Of a stretch of DNA of 64,000 bases, positions 37,401 through 45,895 are shown piece by piece. The first letter of the stretch is position 1, and every line of letters begins with the position of its first letter. Position numbers and translations under genes: made by a program. Origin of the DNA: Cohnella fermenti (GTDB lineage: Bacteria > Bacillota > Bacilli > Paenibacillales > Paenibacillaceae); the NCBI RefSeq assembly GCF_004801405.1, contig NZ_SSOB01000026.1, positions 1-64,000 on the forward strand. The letters are read 5' to 3'. The notes under the pieces were generated by a model that was given only the letters and a program-made list of their open reading frames with translations, was not told the origin of the DNA and did no database searches.

Positions 37401-40216
37401 ACGGCACGTATCGCGACTCGGTTCCATCCGCCGTTCTTGTCGGAGAGACCGACTGCCGCGTAGGCTTGCCCCGCCAGCACCGTCCCGATCAGGTCGCCGT
37501 AGTCTCCGTTCAGCGCGGTGTCGTCGATCATAAGCGTCCATATGCCGCCGGATTCTTCCAGACTTAATTCGTAGGCGTGATTCAACGCCGACGTATCCAG
37601 CGTTGTCGCCCCTTGGGATTGGAATCCCGCATCGGTAAGCTTATAAGGCTCCACATTCAGCTTGCCGTTCCATTGGCGCATCAGCACGACAATTCCCTGG
37701 GCTTGCTCCGGCTTCACTACGTTGAAGAATTGCGGAGAGTCCAGCACACTGAATGACACCCAGGAATCGTCTTCGGCTGCCAGGTCGCCAGAGATCTGTT
37801 GTACGGTGAAGTCGACGTTGAAGCCGGCGGCGTCTATAGGCCTCTTCAATACGGCCCCGTTAATGCCCGCTACTTCGCCTTCCGTGATGGTATAGTAGCC
37901 GTCGCCCGAGAACACGATGGCGTTATCGTCCATGGCAACGCCCGTCGGGTGCTCCGTCCCCGATCCCGGAGCATTAAGCAAGTCCCACTGTGCGGCGAAC
38001 GCAGGAATCTCCGTCTCATGGGCTTGGACACTCATCTGTTGCAGCTCCTGAATGCCCAACGGCCGGTCGTAAATGCGCACATCGTCGACAAGCCCGTCGA
38101 AGCGTCCGAGGCCCGAGCCTCCAATATCCGCGCTTGGATGAACGGTTTTAGCGCTTGTGTAGCCCGCCTTTCGGAACACGCCGTTGATATACAGCCACGG
38201 CTGATTTTTCTTATAGACGACCGCAACGTGCGTCCACTTCTCCGGATCAAACGTCACACCGTCATCTACGAGCACCGCCGGCAAGTACATGTCGGAATGC
38301 TCCACGACGCTGATGCCGTTCGTTCCGATCGATACCCCCGCGCCCGCATCCGTCGAGTTGGCGCCGCCGCCTCTATATGCGGGAGCGATGGCATAGCGTT
38401 GACCGGAATCGCCGGTAATGCCGTTGCCCGCCTCCGGCTGCAGCGTAATCTCCGAACGAGGCTTGACCCAGAACGACATCGTGAAGTTCGATGCGATGTC
38501 GACGAGCGAAGCATCGTTCACATCGACGGCGCTGCCAATTCCGTTGAATTCCAAGGCGCCGTCGACCGCGCCCGCCGTCCAGACGCCGTTCGTCAAGCTG
38601 CCGTCCGCTCCGCCAACGCTGTCTTCCGCCAGGTCTCCTGTCGTCTCATCCAGCTTCCACCAATGAGCGGGACCGTCTCCCTCCGCCGATTCCCGAAGGT
38701 CGACCATAATCGAATTGGTTTTGCTCGGATGAAGACCTGTCATGAACGCTTTGACATTCACAACCGTCGATTGGCCGGAGACGGCAATCGGCCCCGTATA
38801 TAACGGACTGTCCGCAACGGGAACGCTGCCGTCGAGCGTATAGCGGAGCTCGGCCCCCCATGTTGCGCTTGCGAACGTATACGTCCGCTCCGCCGGCCCC
38901 GTTACGACTTGCGTAACCATCGGCATTGCAGCGAAGCCGGGCTCCGCTGCCGGGTCCGTGTTGTTCGCATAGGTAAACCCCGCCGGCTTCTGATAGAACC
39001 CGGTCACTCCGTCATCGCTGTAGAACTGATTGCCCGAGAACTGTCCCGACCCTGAATTATCTCCGCGCAGCCACACGTTAAACGGCGAATCCTTAGTGCC
39101 CAGCGTGTTGCCCTGGAAGATGTTATTGTCGAATACGAGATCATGGAACACCTGGCCGCCCATGAACATAACCCCGTATCGGTAGGAGTCATGGATAAAA
39201 TTGTTCGTGAAGTGAATGTAGTCTCCCGACTTCTCGAAGTCATAACCCGTTCCATCGTGATCGCCGGGATACGTCCCCGCCCACCCGAACTCGTTGCCGT
39301 CGACCTCGTTATATACCCCTTCCTCCCCCGACAGGCTCTCGGTCAGCACGGAGGTCAGGCCGACTCCGAAGTATTTGGTCGGATAATTGTAGTAGAATAA
39401 ATTATTGATGACGTCCACATTCTGGCCGCTCCACTGGAACACCTGATTGCGTCCGTTCTCCATAAAGGTGGACCCCTCGATCAGAACATCCTCCTGCCTG
39501 GGAGCGCTTCCATCGCTCCACATAATGTAGCCGATCTCCGTCTGCCTAAATATATTGTTGCGAATCTGAATATCGGCGAAGACCGGCTTGTCGCCGGGGA
39601 CGGTAACCAAATCGATCGCAGTGCCTTCATCGCCGGGGGAGCTGCCATATAAATTCTGAATATTGTGAAAATAATTGTCCTGAATCCGGTAATGCTCGAA
39701 CCGCGGCTTGGTATTGCCGTCCGCAATGATTCGAATTCCTCTGCGGGCATTCGCGATCTCCAAGCCTTGTACGACATAGCCGTCTCCATTGTCAATTCGG
39801 ATGACCTCGTCGTCGATGCCATTGTCCCTGTAAAGATAGGGTCTGTTGCCGGCACCGTATGAAGTCAGCGTAATGGGAGCCTCCGCCGTGCCGCTGCCGC
39901 GCAGCGTCACCTGCTCGTTCCAAGCGTCTCCGCTTTTTAACCTGATCGTATCCCCTTCCGAGTACGTCTGATCCGAGACCTTCTCCAGCGTCTTCCAGGG
40001 GCCGTGCGTTCCGTCCCATTCCGGCGCCAGTCCGTCATAGCTGTCTTCGCCGGTCGACTGACTGACGTAGTAAGTGGCCGCTATCACGGACACGACTTCC
40101 GCAGTCGAAGAAACTTCTTCGCTGGCATTGGCTTCCGGTAGTCGCCCGCTGAGCAAGCCTTGCGCCATCAACAGCATACACAGCATGATCGCAATCTTAC
40201 GATGATGATAGATCAA
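34433..40216 (-). CDS. SLH-anchored beta-helix/LamG/SGNH-hydrolase multidomain surface protein
   Basis: 1927 residues; the largest gene here. In order: signal peptide (IAIMLCMLLMAQGLL..ANA); parallel beta-helix (~50-410, YYVSQSTGEDSYDGL..); chitobiase-C-like domain (~425-515); LamG (~520-740, AHWWKLDETTGDLAEDSVGG); a ~210-residue sandwich (~760-965); fibronectin III (~970-1070); a second copy of that sandwich (~1075-1285); an SGNH/GDSL hydrolase (~1400-1600, LVLGDSIGTG, GGND, NHPNDF); a Pro/Asn linker; three SLH repeats (~1750-1925). TTG 40216 follows AAGGGGGAG by five bases. The SGNH domain suggests deacetylation or de-esterification of a polysaccharide, with the other modules binding it. 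SLH repeats anchor the protein to wall pyruvylated polymers. Confidence 0.93.
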   Translation of the reverse strand: MIYHHRKIAIMLCMLLMAQGLLSGRLPEANASEEVSSTAEVVSVIAATYYVSQSTGEDSYDGLAPEWDGTHGPWKTLEKVSDQTYSEGDTIRLKSGDAWNEQVTLRGSGTAEAPITLTSYGAGNRPYLYRDNGIDDEVIRIDNGDGYVVQGLEIANARRGIRIIADGNTKPRFEHYRIQDNYFHNIQNLYGSSPGDEGTAIDLVTVPGDKPVFADIQIRNNIFRQTEIGYIMWSDGSAPRQEDVLIEGSTFMENGRNQVFQWSGQNVDVINNLFYYNYPTKYFGVGLTSVLTESLSGEEGVYNEVDGNEFGWAGTYPGDHDGTGYDFEKSGDYIHFTNNFIHDSYRYGVMFMGGQVFHDLVFDNNIFQGNTLGTKDSPFNVWLRGDNSGSGQFSGNQFYSDDGVTGFYQKPAGFTYANNTDPAAEPGFAAMPMVTQVVTGPAERTYTFASATWGAELRYTLDGSVPVADSPLYTGPIAVSGQSTVVNVKAFMTGLHPSKTNSIMVDLRESAEGDGPAHWWKLDETTGDLAEDSVGGADGSLTNGVWTAGAVDGALEFNGIGSAVDVNDASLVDIASNFTMSFWVKPRSEITLQPEAGNGITGDSGQRYAIAPAYRGGGANSTDAGAGVSIGTNGISVVEHSDMYLPAVLVDDGVTFDPEKWTHVAVVYKKNQPWLYINGVFRKAGYTSAKTVHPSADIGGSGLGRFDGLVDDVRIYDRPLGIQELQQMSVQAHETEIPAFAAQWDLLNAPGSGTEHPTGVAMDDNAIVFSGDGYYTITEGEVAGINGAVLKRPIDAAGFNVDFTVQQISGDLAAEDDSWVSFSVLDSPQFFNVVKPEQAQGIVVLMRQWNGKLNVEPYKLTDAGFQSQGATTLDTSALNHAYELSLEESGGIWTLMIDDTALNGDYGDLIGTVLAGQAYAAVGLSDKNGGWNRVAIRAVNGEQAYGLLQAPTWQDGFLNVGNVGADQATLSWGGATDSSGITGYRIYRDGVEIAQVDGSSSSYIATGLAPATSYTFKVEAGNGKGQWSGRGPGAHVTTDYEVPDDMSFADDWQLYTGQQGGQALPTEARLGSNGIVFMGSGYYTVAGGEVVPANGAVFKQPVDADQWFVRFTPEQLSGSLSANEDSWLAISLMSTVNYFDVLDSSKGQGIVVLLRDTGGKLTVQPHKLTAASGFAAMPEITLDAQTLQQHELRLVNDGGLWRLSVDNVLLDGDYSDMVNDTLGSNAYVQIGLSDKLNKQNRIRIHTVNGYAAYLPDQTERAMSPFWQGDTMYDESLLMVSADGAMPEASLLFEPTDILSVRSARLDKTFVEGEDWEYSEGKLRLLPGSSIPYMTEAELYPVQPAPNESVDKRGGGAVLLKEGSFFHDRQIVVTYKHAEGEWEGPTPSPATEALPRTLAKLDAGQPLKLLVLGDSIGTGANASGIINAPPYLADWATLLQRTLESRYGADITLINYSQPGTTTLWGIEEAEIAAAEQPDTVILEFGGNDGVGSDELYSPPLFRANMETMMSLFREENPNVEFILVGPSLANPETYFDGKQRLYPAELEQLAEEQEGAAAVDMIAVHEELLRHKAFRDMTGNNVNHPNDFLVRWYAQMLAGTLISSSDDANEPGGEGTPTNPNQNPNPQPGDSSATEGAATSAVQEASREQIAQWVREASHSSYVKLTPAGQAVDVQIALSEGLPVGMELTLSVDSFANPDWIGIYRWDQEQSEWIYVGGTLDASGRLSATIDRSGVYAVLAYERLFSDVPSGHWAEGAIKRLAAAHIVEGISEARFEPNRQVTRGEFAALLARALQLTADGASPFIDVPEEEWYAQAVAASFEAGIVRGISPDSFGPDSPISREEMAVMLMRAYDRNRKPIIAQDSGTLSYSDKEDVSVWARADIARATEKGFMQGVGQSRFAPELGASRAQAVVALSRLLSSIRSSQ

Positions 40217-40277
40217 TCAAACTCCCCCTTATCAAAATGCTCTTCCACTGAACATTATAAAAGGGGGAGTTCGCTTG
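40214..40277 (-). promoter_or_regulatory. Inverted repeat covering ribosome site and TATAAT of the 1927-residue gene
   Basis: CAATCAAACTCCCCCTT (40214-40230) pairs with 40261-40277 over 14 of 17 bases, loop 30. The left arm contains the ribosome-binding site and start codon of the gene. On the minus strand a TATAAT lies at the right arm/loop edge (about 40254-40259). Either the arms are two operator half-sites around the -10, or, if transcription begins further upstream, they form a stem hiding the ribosome site. Confidence 0.5.
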
Positions 40278-40330
40278 AAATAGAGAAATAACATTGCCTT
40301 TCTAGCAATATCTTTACCACATTCGCACAC

Positions 40331-42682
40331 TCAAGTATGCTTATCAATCGAGAACTTCAGGCGGTACTCCTTCGGGGTGACGCTGTAGCGCCGCTTGAAC
40401 AGCCGGTAGAAGTAGCTCTCGTTGCCGAAGCCGACCTTCTCCATAATCTCGGCGACCGTGAGATCCTGCTGCTCGAGGTACTGCCGCGCGCGGGAGAGGC
40501 GGGTCGAGTTGATGCAGTCGACGACCGTGTCGCCCGCCTGCGCCTTGAACGTCTGGCCGAGGTACACCGGGTTCATCTTCAGCATGTCGGCGATCCGTTG
40601 GACGTTGAGATCGGGGTCGGCGTAGTGCCGGCCGATGATCTCCTTGATCGTGTCCGCGATGAGCTGGCTCTTGTCCTCCTTGCCGGCCTGGCGCCGGTCG
40701 ATCGTCTCGCCGATGACCTCGGCCAGCACGGCCGCGATGTCGTCCAGCGTCTCCGCGCCGAGAATTCGGCGGTTGACCGCCTGCAAGTCGACCGAGAGCG
40801 GGTTCAGGTGGTATTGGTTCATCTCGCCGAGCGTGTTGCTCAGCGTCATCGCCAGGTGCAGCACCGCCGCATAAATATTCTCGAAGCGGAAGCCGCCGAC
40901 GGCCGCCTTCCAACGAGCCAAGGCTTCTTCCGTCCGTCCGCGGTCGCCGCTCCGCAGCCCCTCCGTCAGCTGGCGCTCCAGCTCCGTCGGCACGAGGTAG
41001 TCCGGGTTGCGCTCGTTCGCCGCGATCGCCTCCGGCTCGATAATCGAGCCCTTGCCGAGCAGCAGCCGGTAGTCGGCATGGCGGAGCGCTTGCTTGTAGT
41101 GCTGCGTAATCTCCCGGTAACGGGAGAACGGGCGGCTTAACGCCACCGTGAACGAGACCCGGTAATAATCCCCGACCGTCCGCTGAAGCTCGGCGAACCG
41201 TTCCTTCAGGCCCGCAAGCGCGATCCCCGCCCCCGTTCCCGCGCCTGCGCCCGCACTCGCACCCGCCTTTTCCGCACCGCTGACAAGGAAGACAAGATGG
41301 CCGCTGCGCATGTCCGCCGCCTCGCAGCAATACGCCCCGCCGAGCAGCTCCTGGCCGATGTTCGCGATCGCGAAGCTGTATAGCGACTCGGCCTGCGCCC
41401 CCTGCTCCGCGACAAGCGCCTCCAGCCCATCCAGCTTCGCCACCGCGACGACGATCTCCCCCGGCACGGCAAGGCTGAGTCCGTACTGGGACTGGAGCTG
41501 CTGCAGGTCGCCCTCCGACACACCCTCGCTTCCCGAGATCAGGCTCCTCAATTGATATGCCTTGGCGATGTTGACCTGCGATGCCTGCTCCTGCTCAAGC
41601 GTCGACAGCTTGTCGAGCATTCCCTTGTACGTGGCGGCGATCACCGACATCTCGTCGTTCGCCTTCGGCAGCTCCCGCCCGTCCGGTCGCACGAGGCTGT
41701 ACAGCTGGCCGACCGGCTTATACAGCCGCAGCGAGAAGAAGACCGACAGCAGAACGGCGAGCAGAACGACCGATACCGTCACGATAAGCTCCGTCGCCTG
41801 CAACTGCCGAACGCCTCCGAGCACGGCGTCGTAATCCCTTACGCTGACGATTTTCCAATTGTTCAATCCCTTGCTCAGGTAAGTGACCTTATACTTCGTG
41901 CCCTCGTAGGTGTACGTGAAGTCGTCCAGCGTGCTGGACGATTCGCCGATGCGGCCGAGCAGCGCATTCTTCATCCCGAGCACGTCCGACTCCGCATTCT
42001 CGCTTGAGATCAGAATCTTGCCGTTCCCGTCCGCGATGAACAAGCCGTCGTTCTCCCTCTCGGCCAGCTTGTTAAGCGCCTTCACATTGTCGAGCATCCA
42101 ATCCGGCTTCACCGTCAGAATAAGCACATTGTCGTTGACCGAGCCGAGCGTCGGACCGTCGTACAGGAAGAACGCGAACACGTCGATGCCTTCGCCGCCG
42201 TCCAGATCGAGCGGGATGAGCTGCAGCTTCGGCACGTTCGGATGCTCGTTCGTGTACCGGCTGAGCTCCGAGTAGAGCAAGTCGCTGTTCATGCTATGAT
42301 TAAGCGAGGAGAAGTAGCGCTTCTGGGTCGGATTGTAGAACACGATCGCATGGAGATAAGGGGAATCGGCGACGGTCCGATCCAGGCGGTAAATCTTGAG
42401 AAGACTTTGCTTGTAGTCCCCGCCGGCCTTCAGCGAGATCAGCTCGTCGTCGTTATAGAGGGACACGGCCAGGTTCTTCACGATCCCGTTCATGTTCTCG
42501 ATGTTATAGTTGATCTGCGTCAGCAGCTTCAGATCGGCTTCGTTCTGGAGACGCAGCATTTTGTCGCGGGCGTTGGCGTTCAGAAGGGTGGAGGCGATCG
42601 CCAGCAGGACCACGACGAGGATGAAGCTGAGCAGCGTCCGCTGGAGATACTTCCGTCCCCGGAAGGTCCGTAACAGATTCAT
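40331..42682 (-). CDS. Membrane-bound AraC-type regulator with extracellular sensor
   Basis: 783 residues. Membrane segment ~18-36, extracellular Cache-like sensor (~37-300), second membrane segment ~303-325, HAMP/coiled coil, a ~250-residue cytoplasmic linker with an Ala/Gly hinge (AGASAGAGAGTG), and a C-terminal AraC double helix-turn-helix (NVQRIADMLKMNPVYLGQTFKAQAG.., VAEIMEKVGFGNESYFYRLFKRRYSVTPKEYR). It is a one-component transmembrane regulator. Start ATG 42682, GGGAGGAA eight bases upstream. It lies upstream of the SLH beta-helix gene on the same strand (114-bp gap), which it may control. Confidence 0.92.
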   Translation of the reverse strand: MNLLRTFRGRKYLQRTLLSFILVVVLLAIASTLLNANARDKMLRLQNEADLKLLTQINYNIENMNGIVKNLAVSLYNDDELISLKAGGDYKQSLLKIYRLDRTVADSPYLHAIVFYNPTQKRYFSSLNHSMNSDLLYSELSRYTNEHPNVPKLQLIPLDLDGGEGIDVFAFFLYDGPTLGSVNDNVLILTVKPDWMLDNVKALNKLAERENDGLFIADGNGKILISSENAESDVLGMKNALLGRIGESSSTLDDFTYTYEGTKYKVTYLSKGLNNWKIVSVRDYDAVLGGVRQLQATELIVTVSVVLLAVLLSVFFSLRLYKPVGQLYSLVRPDGRELPKANDEMSVIAATYKGMLDKLSTLEQEQASQVNIAKAYQLRSLISGSEGVSEGDLQQLQSQYGLSLAVPGEIVVAVAKLDGLEALVAEQGAQAESLYSFAIANIGQELLGGAYCCEAADMRSGHLVFLVSGAEKAGASAGAGAGTGAGIALAGLKERFAELQRTVGDYYRVSFTVALSRPFSRYREITQHYKQALRHADYRLLLGKGSIIEPEAIAANERNPDYLVPTELERQLTEGLRSGDRGRTEEALARWKAAVGGFRFENIYAAVLHLAMTLSNTLGEMNQYHLNPLSVDLQAVNRRILGAETLDDIAAVLAEVIGETIDRRQAGKEDKSQLIADTIKEIIGRHYADPDLNVQRIADMLKMNPVYLGQTFKAQAGDTVVDCINSTRLSRARQYLEQQDLTVAEIMEKVGFGNESYFYRLFKRRYSVTPKEYRLKFSIDKHT

Positions 42683-42728
42683 GGCGATTCCTCCCGTCGT
42701 CCAGGTCGTCTTGCCGATTGGTGCCTCT

Positions 42729-42758
42729 ACTATAAGGGCTCTGCGGAAAAAAAGTCAA
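42729..42758 (-). promoter_or_regulatory. Sigma-A promoter of membrane AraC gene
   Basis: On the minus strand TTGACT, 18 bases, TATAGT; -10 at 42729-42734, about 45 bp before ATG 42682. Confidence 0.6.
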
Positions 42759-42860
42759 TTGCAGAGGGGCCGCGGCGTTCTTCCGGACTCGCCCGAGCGA
42801 CCTCGCAGCGGCAACAAGGCGCTCCCCTCTCGGGAAGCACCTGGTGGCGGGCTGCCTATG

Positions 42861-44837
42861 TTAATTGTTGTAATCGAGCACGACCATCTGGTGGTTGTGC
42901 AGCTTGCCGAGTCGGTAGCGAACCTGGTCGCCGTCCGTCTCGTAAGCCAGATCCTCGCCCTCCGGTGCCAGATAGACGCGGGCGATCTCCTTGCCCGGCA
43001 GCCGCACCGTCACGTCGATATCGTACAGCGGCACGATGTCTTCGATGACCTCGACATTCTTCCCCCGGCGCACCGGGCTTGCGTACAGAGAGTGCTGAAT
43101 GAACCGCTTCTCCGCCGCTTGATGCTGCAGCGTCGCCACGCCCTGGGCCGGAAGCGTCGTCTCCAGCGACGGACGATCGAGCAGCAGGTTCAGCGCATGG
43201 GCCACCGTCTCCTTGACGGTGATCGACCCCTTCTCGGCGTAATCCGCGAAGACGTTCCAGGCGATATAGACGCCGGCTGCGCTCTTCACGATGCCCGACG
43301 AGCCGGTCGCCGGATCGTTCGGCGTGTGCTGGTGCGAGCAGAAGGAGTAGACGTCCCGATTGAAGTACGAGTCCTCGCGGCGTCCAAGTTCTTCGCCTCC
43401 GATCGCCAGTTCCACCCGCTGTCCGTCCGCATAGAGCACGAAGGTCGCGTCCCCGAGGGACGGAAGCTCGAACGAAGGCTTCAGGTAATCCGGCTTGAAC
43501 GGATTCGGACCGGCATAACGAACCCCGAGATCAATCGCGAACGCCGTCAGCTCCGGATTCAGGCCGGACGCTCCGGTCGCGAGCAGGCGGCCGCCGCTCT
43601 TCACGTACTCGTTCAGCTTCGCCGCGAGCGCCTCGTCCACGGTCACCCGATCCGGCAGGATCAGCACCTTGTACGCGGAGAAGTCGGAGTCCAGGTCCAA
43701 GACGTCGAACAGAATATGATTCTCCAGCAGGATTCGCACCGCTCCCGCGTCGGAATCGCCGCCTCCGCCGTGAGCCGCCGCCGCGCCGAGCGCCGCTTCG
43801 ACCGACAGCAGGCCGACATCCGCCACGTTGCTCGTTCCCGCACACCACGCTTCCTTCCGCTCGACCTCCGCGTAAGCCGCACCGATCAGACGGTAAGTGG
43901 CCGGGTCCATCAGCCCCTCGGGATGCAACTGGTCGCCGATCGAGCAGCGCGCTCCGTTGGCGAGGCTGAGCGCCGCCTCGTAGCGCAGCGCGTTCGGATG
44001 CTTGAAGCCGCCGAACTCGCCCCAGGACGTGTGGAACTTGCCGGTCATGCCAAGGAAGTCATAGCCGAGCTGCTGGGCATAGCGGGCGGAGAGCGGGAAG
44101 TGATCGTATCCCCAGCCGCCGGTCGGCAGCGACTCCAGCTCGAGGTGGGTGTTCATCGCCGCCAGGTCGCGCCGCCCGCGGGTAATATGGCCGGAGTTGT
44201 GGAAGATCGGCATCTCCGGCTTGATCGCATGAATGGCCTCCTCTACCCTCCTCGTATAGTTCGCATACACCTTTTCCCCGAGCTCGGCAATGTTCTTCTT
44301 ATCCCGAGGGTCCTTGCCTTCGCCGAGCAGTTGATTGGTGCACGTATGGCAGTAGCACTTCCGCACGCCGACGATATCGAGGAAGATGCCGTCCGCATCG
44401 TACTTGCGCGTCGCCTCCTCGATCTGGCGGATCAGGACGTCGAGATAGGGCGAGTTCATGCAGAATTGGTGGTAACCCGGCTCCATGAACGTCTTCACCC
44501 AATTCATCCGGTCATCTTCGCTGCGAATGAGCCATTCCGGATGCAGGCGGGCAAGCCGCTCGTCCAGCCCGGCCGACAGATACACCGGAGTCTTGACGCC
44601 GATCTCGTGCGCGGCCTCGATCTGCGCTCCGAGCAGGTCGAAGGCGAGATGCGGGTGAATCTCGTTCTCCTCCGAAGGGAAGTACGCCCAGCCGTGGTGG
44701 CACTTGGCGAATACCGTGATCGAATCGACATGGCCGACCTTCAGCATCTCCTGGAACTGGGCTTTGGAGAAGCTTTGGCCGATCCTTTGAATTTTTTCCG
44801 AGGTGTGGAAGTCCAGATGGACCTGTCTGAAGCGCAT
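42861..44837 (-). CDS. GHL6-type putative glycosidase
   Basis: 658 residues, no signal peptide. The N-terminus (RFRQVHLDFHTSEKIQRIGQ.., VFAKCHHGWAYFPSEEN..HPHLAFDLLGAQIEAAHEIGVKTPVYLSAG) matches the 'hypothetical glycosyl hydrolase 6' family, a TIM barrel related to alpha-fucosidases and GH42 enzymes. DADGIFLDIVGVRKCYCHTC is the central barrel strand. A glutamine-amidotransferase-like/beta-galactosidase trimerisation-type domain (~345-480) and a C-terminal beta-domain follow. ATG 44837 has GAGGAG upstream. It is divergent from an AraC gene, the usual arrangement for a regulated sugar enzyme. The substrate is unknown. Confidence 0.82.
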   Translation of the reverse strand: MRFRQVHLDFHTSEKIQRIGQSFSKAQFQEMLKVGHVDSITVFAKCHHGWAYFPSEENEIHPHLAFDLLGAQIEAAHEIGVKTPVYLSAGLDERLARLHPEWLIRSEDDRMNWVKTFMEPGYHQFCMNSPYLDVLIRQIEEATRKYDADGIFLDIVGVRKCYCHTCTNQLLGEGKDPRDKKNIAELGEKVYANYTRRVEEAIHAIKPEMPIFHNSGHITRGRRDLAAMNTHLELESLPTGGWGYDHFPLSARYAQQLGYDFLGMTGKFHTSWGEFGGFKHPNALRYEAALSLANGARCSIGDQLHPEGLMDPATYRLIGAAYAEVERKEAWCAGTSNVADVGLLSVEAALGAAAAHGGGGDSDAGAVRILLENHILFDVLDLDSDFSAYKVLILPDRVTVDEALAAKLNEYVKSGGRLLATGASGLNPELTAFAIDLGVRYAGPNPFKPDYLKPSFELPSLGDATFVLYADGQRVELAIGGEELGRREDSYFNRDVYSFCSHQHTPNDPATGSSGIVKSAAGVYIAWNVFADYAEKGSITVKETVAHALNLLLDRPSLETTLPAQGVATLQHQAAEKRFIQHSLYASPVRRGKNVEVIEDIVPLYDIDVTVRLPGKEIARVYLAPEGEDLAYETDGDQVRYRLGKLHNHQMVVLDYNN

Positions 44838-44971
44838 GATCTTCGGCTCCTCTACGGGGGAATTGCGGTTCCCGTTATTCTGTTAAGCGTTGTCATTAGT
44901 GTATAATGAGGTGTGAGCAACGTCTTTAAACGGCATTCCATCATTTATAGAATATTCCGGCGGTGTTGAGC

Positions 44972-45868
44972 ATGTTACGAAACAGAAGCGAGCTGGCGAC
45001 AACTTCGGGAAGGCTGGCCGAGACCGATATTTATGTCCGGGAGGCCCATCGCTACATCTATCGGGGCGGCTACCACGAGGAGACCCGCGTCGGCTATACG
45101 TACGCGTTCCATCTGGTCGCCCGCGGACAGGGCACGATTGCGGTGAACGGACACCCGCATCCGGTCGGCGTCGGTTCGCTCGTATTCATCCGTCCGGGCG
45201 AGCCCCACTCGTTCCATCTGTCCGCCCCTTCCGCACCGCTGGAAGCCTACAATATTTACTGCGACCTGTGGGGGAAGCCGGAGCCCCTCTTCTCCCGCTT
45301 CTCCTTCCAGACGGACCGGCCCGATCCGCAGCTTATGCCGCCGCAGGCGAAGTGTCCGGAGCTGGACGAGCTGCCCGCGCACGCCCGCATTCCGGCCCAT
45401 TCGCCGCTGACGGACTGGTTCGCCCGCATCTGCGGCTGGCACGGCCAGGAGGACGATAACGCCGAAGCTCTCGTCTCCACCCTCATGAAGGCCTGGCTGC
45501 TGCAGGCGCATCGCGAGCTGCGGACGGAGGCTTCGGCGGACCGCCGCATCGCCCGCCTCCTCGAGAGGATGGAGTGGGAGCCGGAAGCTCGCTTCTCCCA
45601 TGAAGAGATGAGCCGGGAGTGCGGACTGGAGAAGTCCCGCTTCTACGCCCTGTTCAAGAGCGCGACGGGGATGACGCCGAAGGCCTGCCAGCTCCGGTTG
45701 AAAATGAAAAAAGCCGCAGCCCTTCTGCTCGAGAGCGACCAATCGGTCACCCGAATCTCCGAGCAGCTCGGCTACGACACCGTCCACTACTTCTCCAAAC
45801 AATTCTCCGACTTCCACGGGCAATCGCCGACGAAGTACCGGAGCCTTCGCCGCGGCGGCGGGTTCTAG
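44972..45868 (+). CDS. AraC-family regulator
   Basis: 298 residues. Cupin sensor half (HLVARGQGTIAVNGHPHPVGVGSLVFIRPGEPHSFHL) and AraC double helix-turn-helix (FSHEEMSRECGLEKSRFYALFKSATGMTPKACQLRLKM.., VTRISEQLGYDTVHYFSKQFSDFHGQSPTKYR). ATG 44972 is preferred over GTG 44963; GGCGGTG lies six bases upstream. Divergent from the GHL6-type enzyme gene, its likely target. It ends 27 bases before the convergent Btr-like gene. Confidence 0.9.
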   Translation: MLRNRSELATTSGRLAETDIYVREAHRYIYRGGYHEETRVGYTYAFHLVARGQGTIAVNGHPHPVGVGSLVFIRPGEPHSFHLSAPSAPLEAYNIYCDLWGKPEPLFSRFSFQTDRPDPQLMPPQAKCPELDELPAHARIPAHSPLTDWFARICGWHGQEDDNAEALVSTLMKAWLLQAHRELRTEASADRRIARLLERMEWEPEARFSHEEMSRECGLEKSRFYALFKSATGMTPKACQLRLKMKKAAALLLESDQSVTRISEQLGYDTVHYFSKQFSDFHGQSPTKYRSLRRGGGF

Positions 45869-45895
45869 CAGGAAGGCGGCCGCCGGAGAACCGCG

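Noticed and set aside
44902..44907. TATAAT in the divergent region between the GHL6-type enzyme and its AraC regulator
   Set aside because: No -35 at proper distance on either strand; too weak to list.
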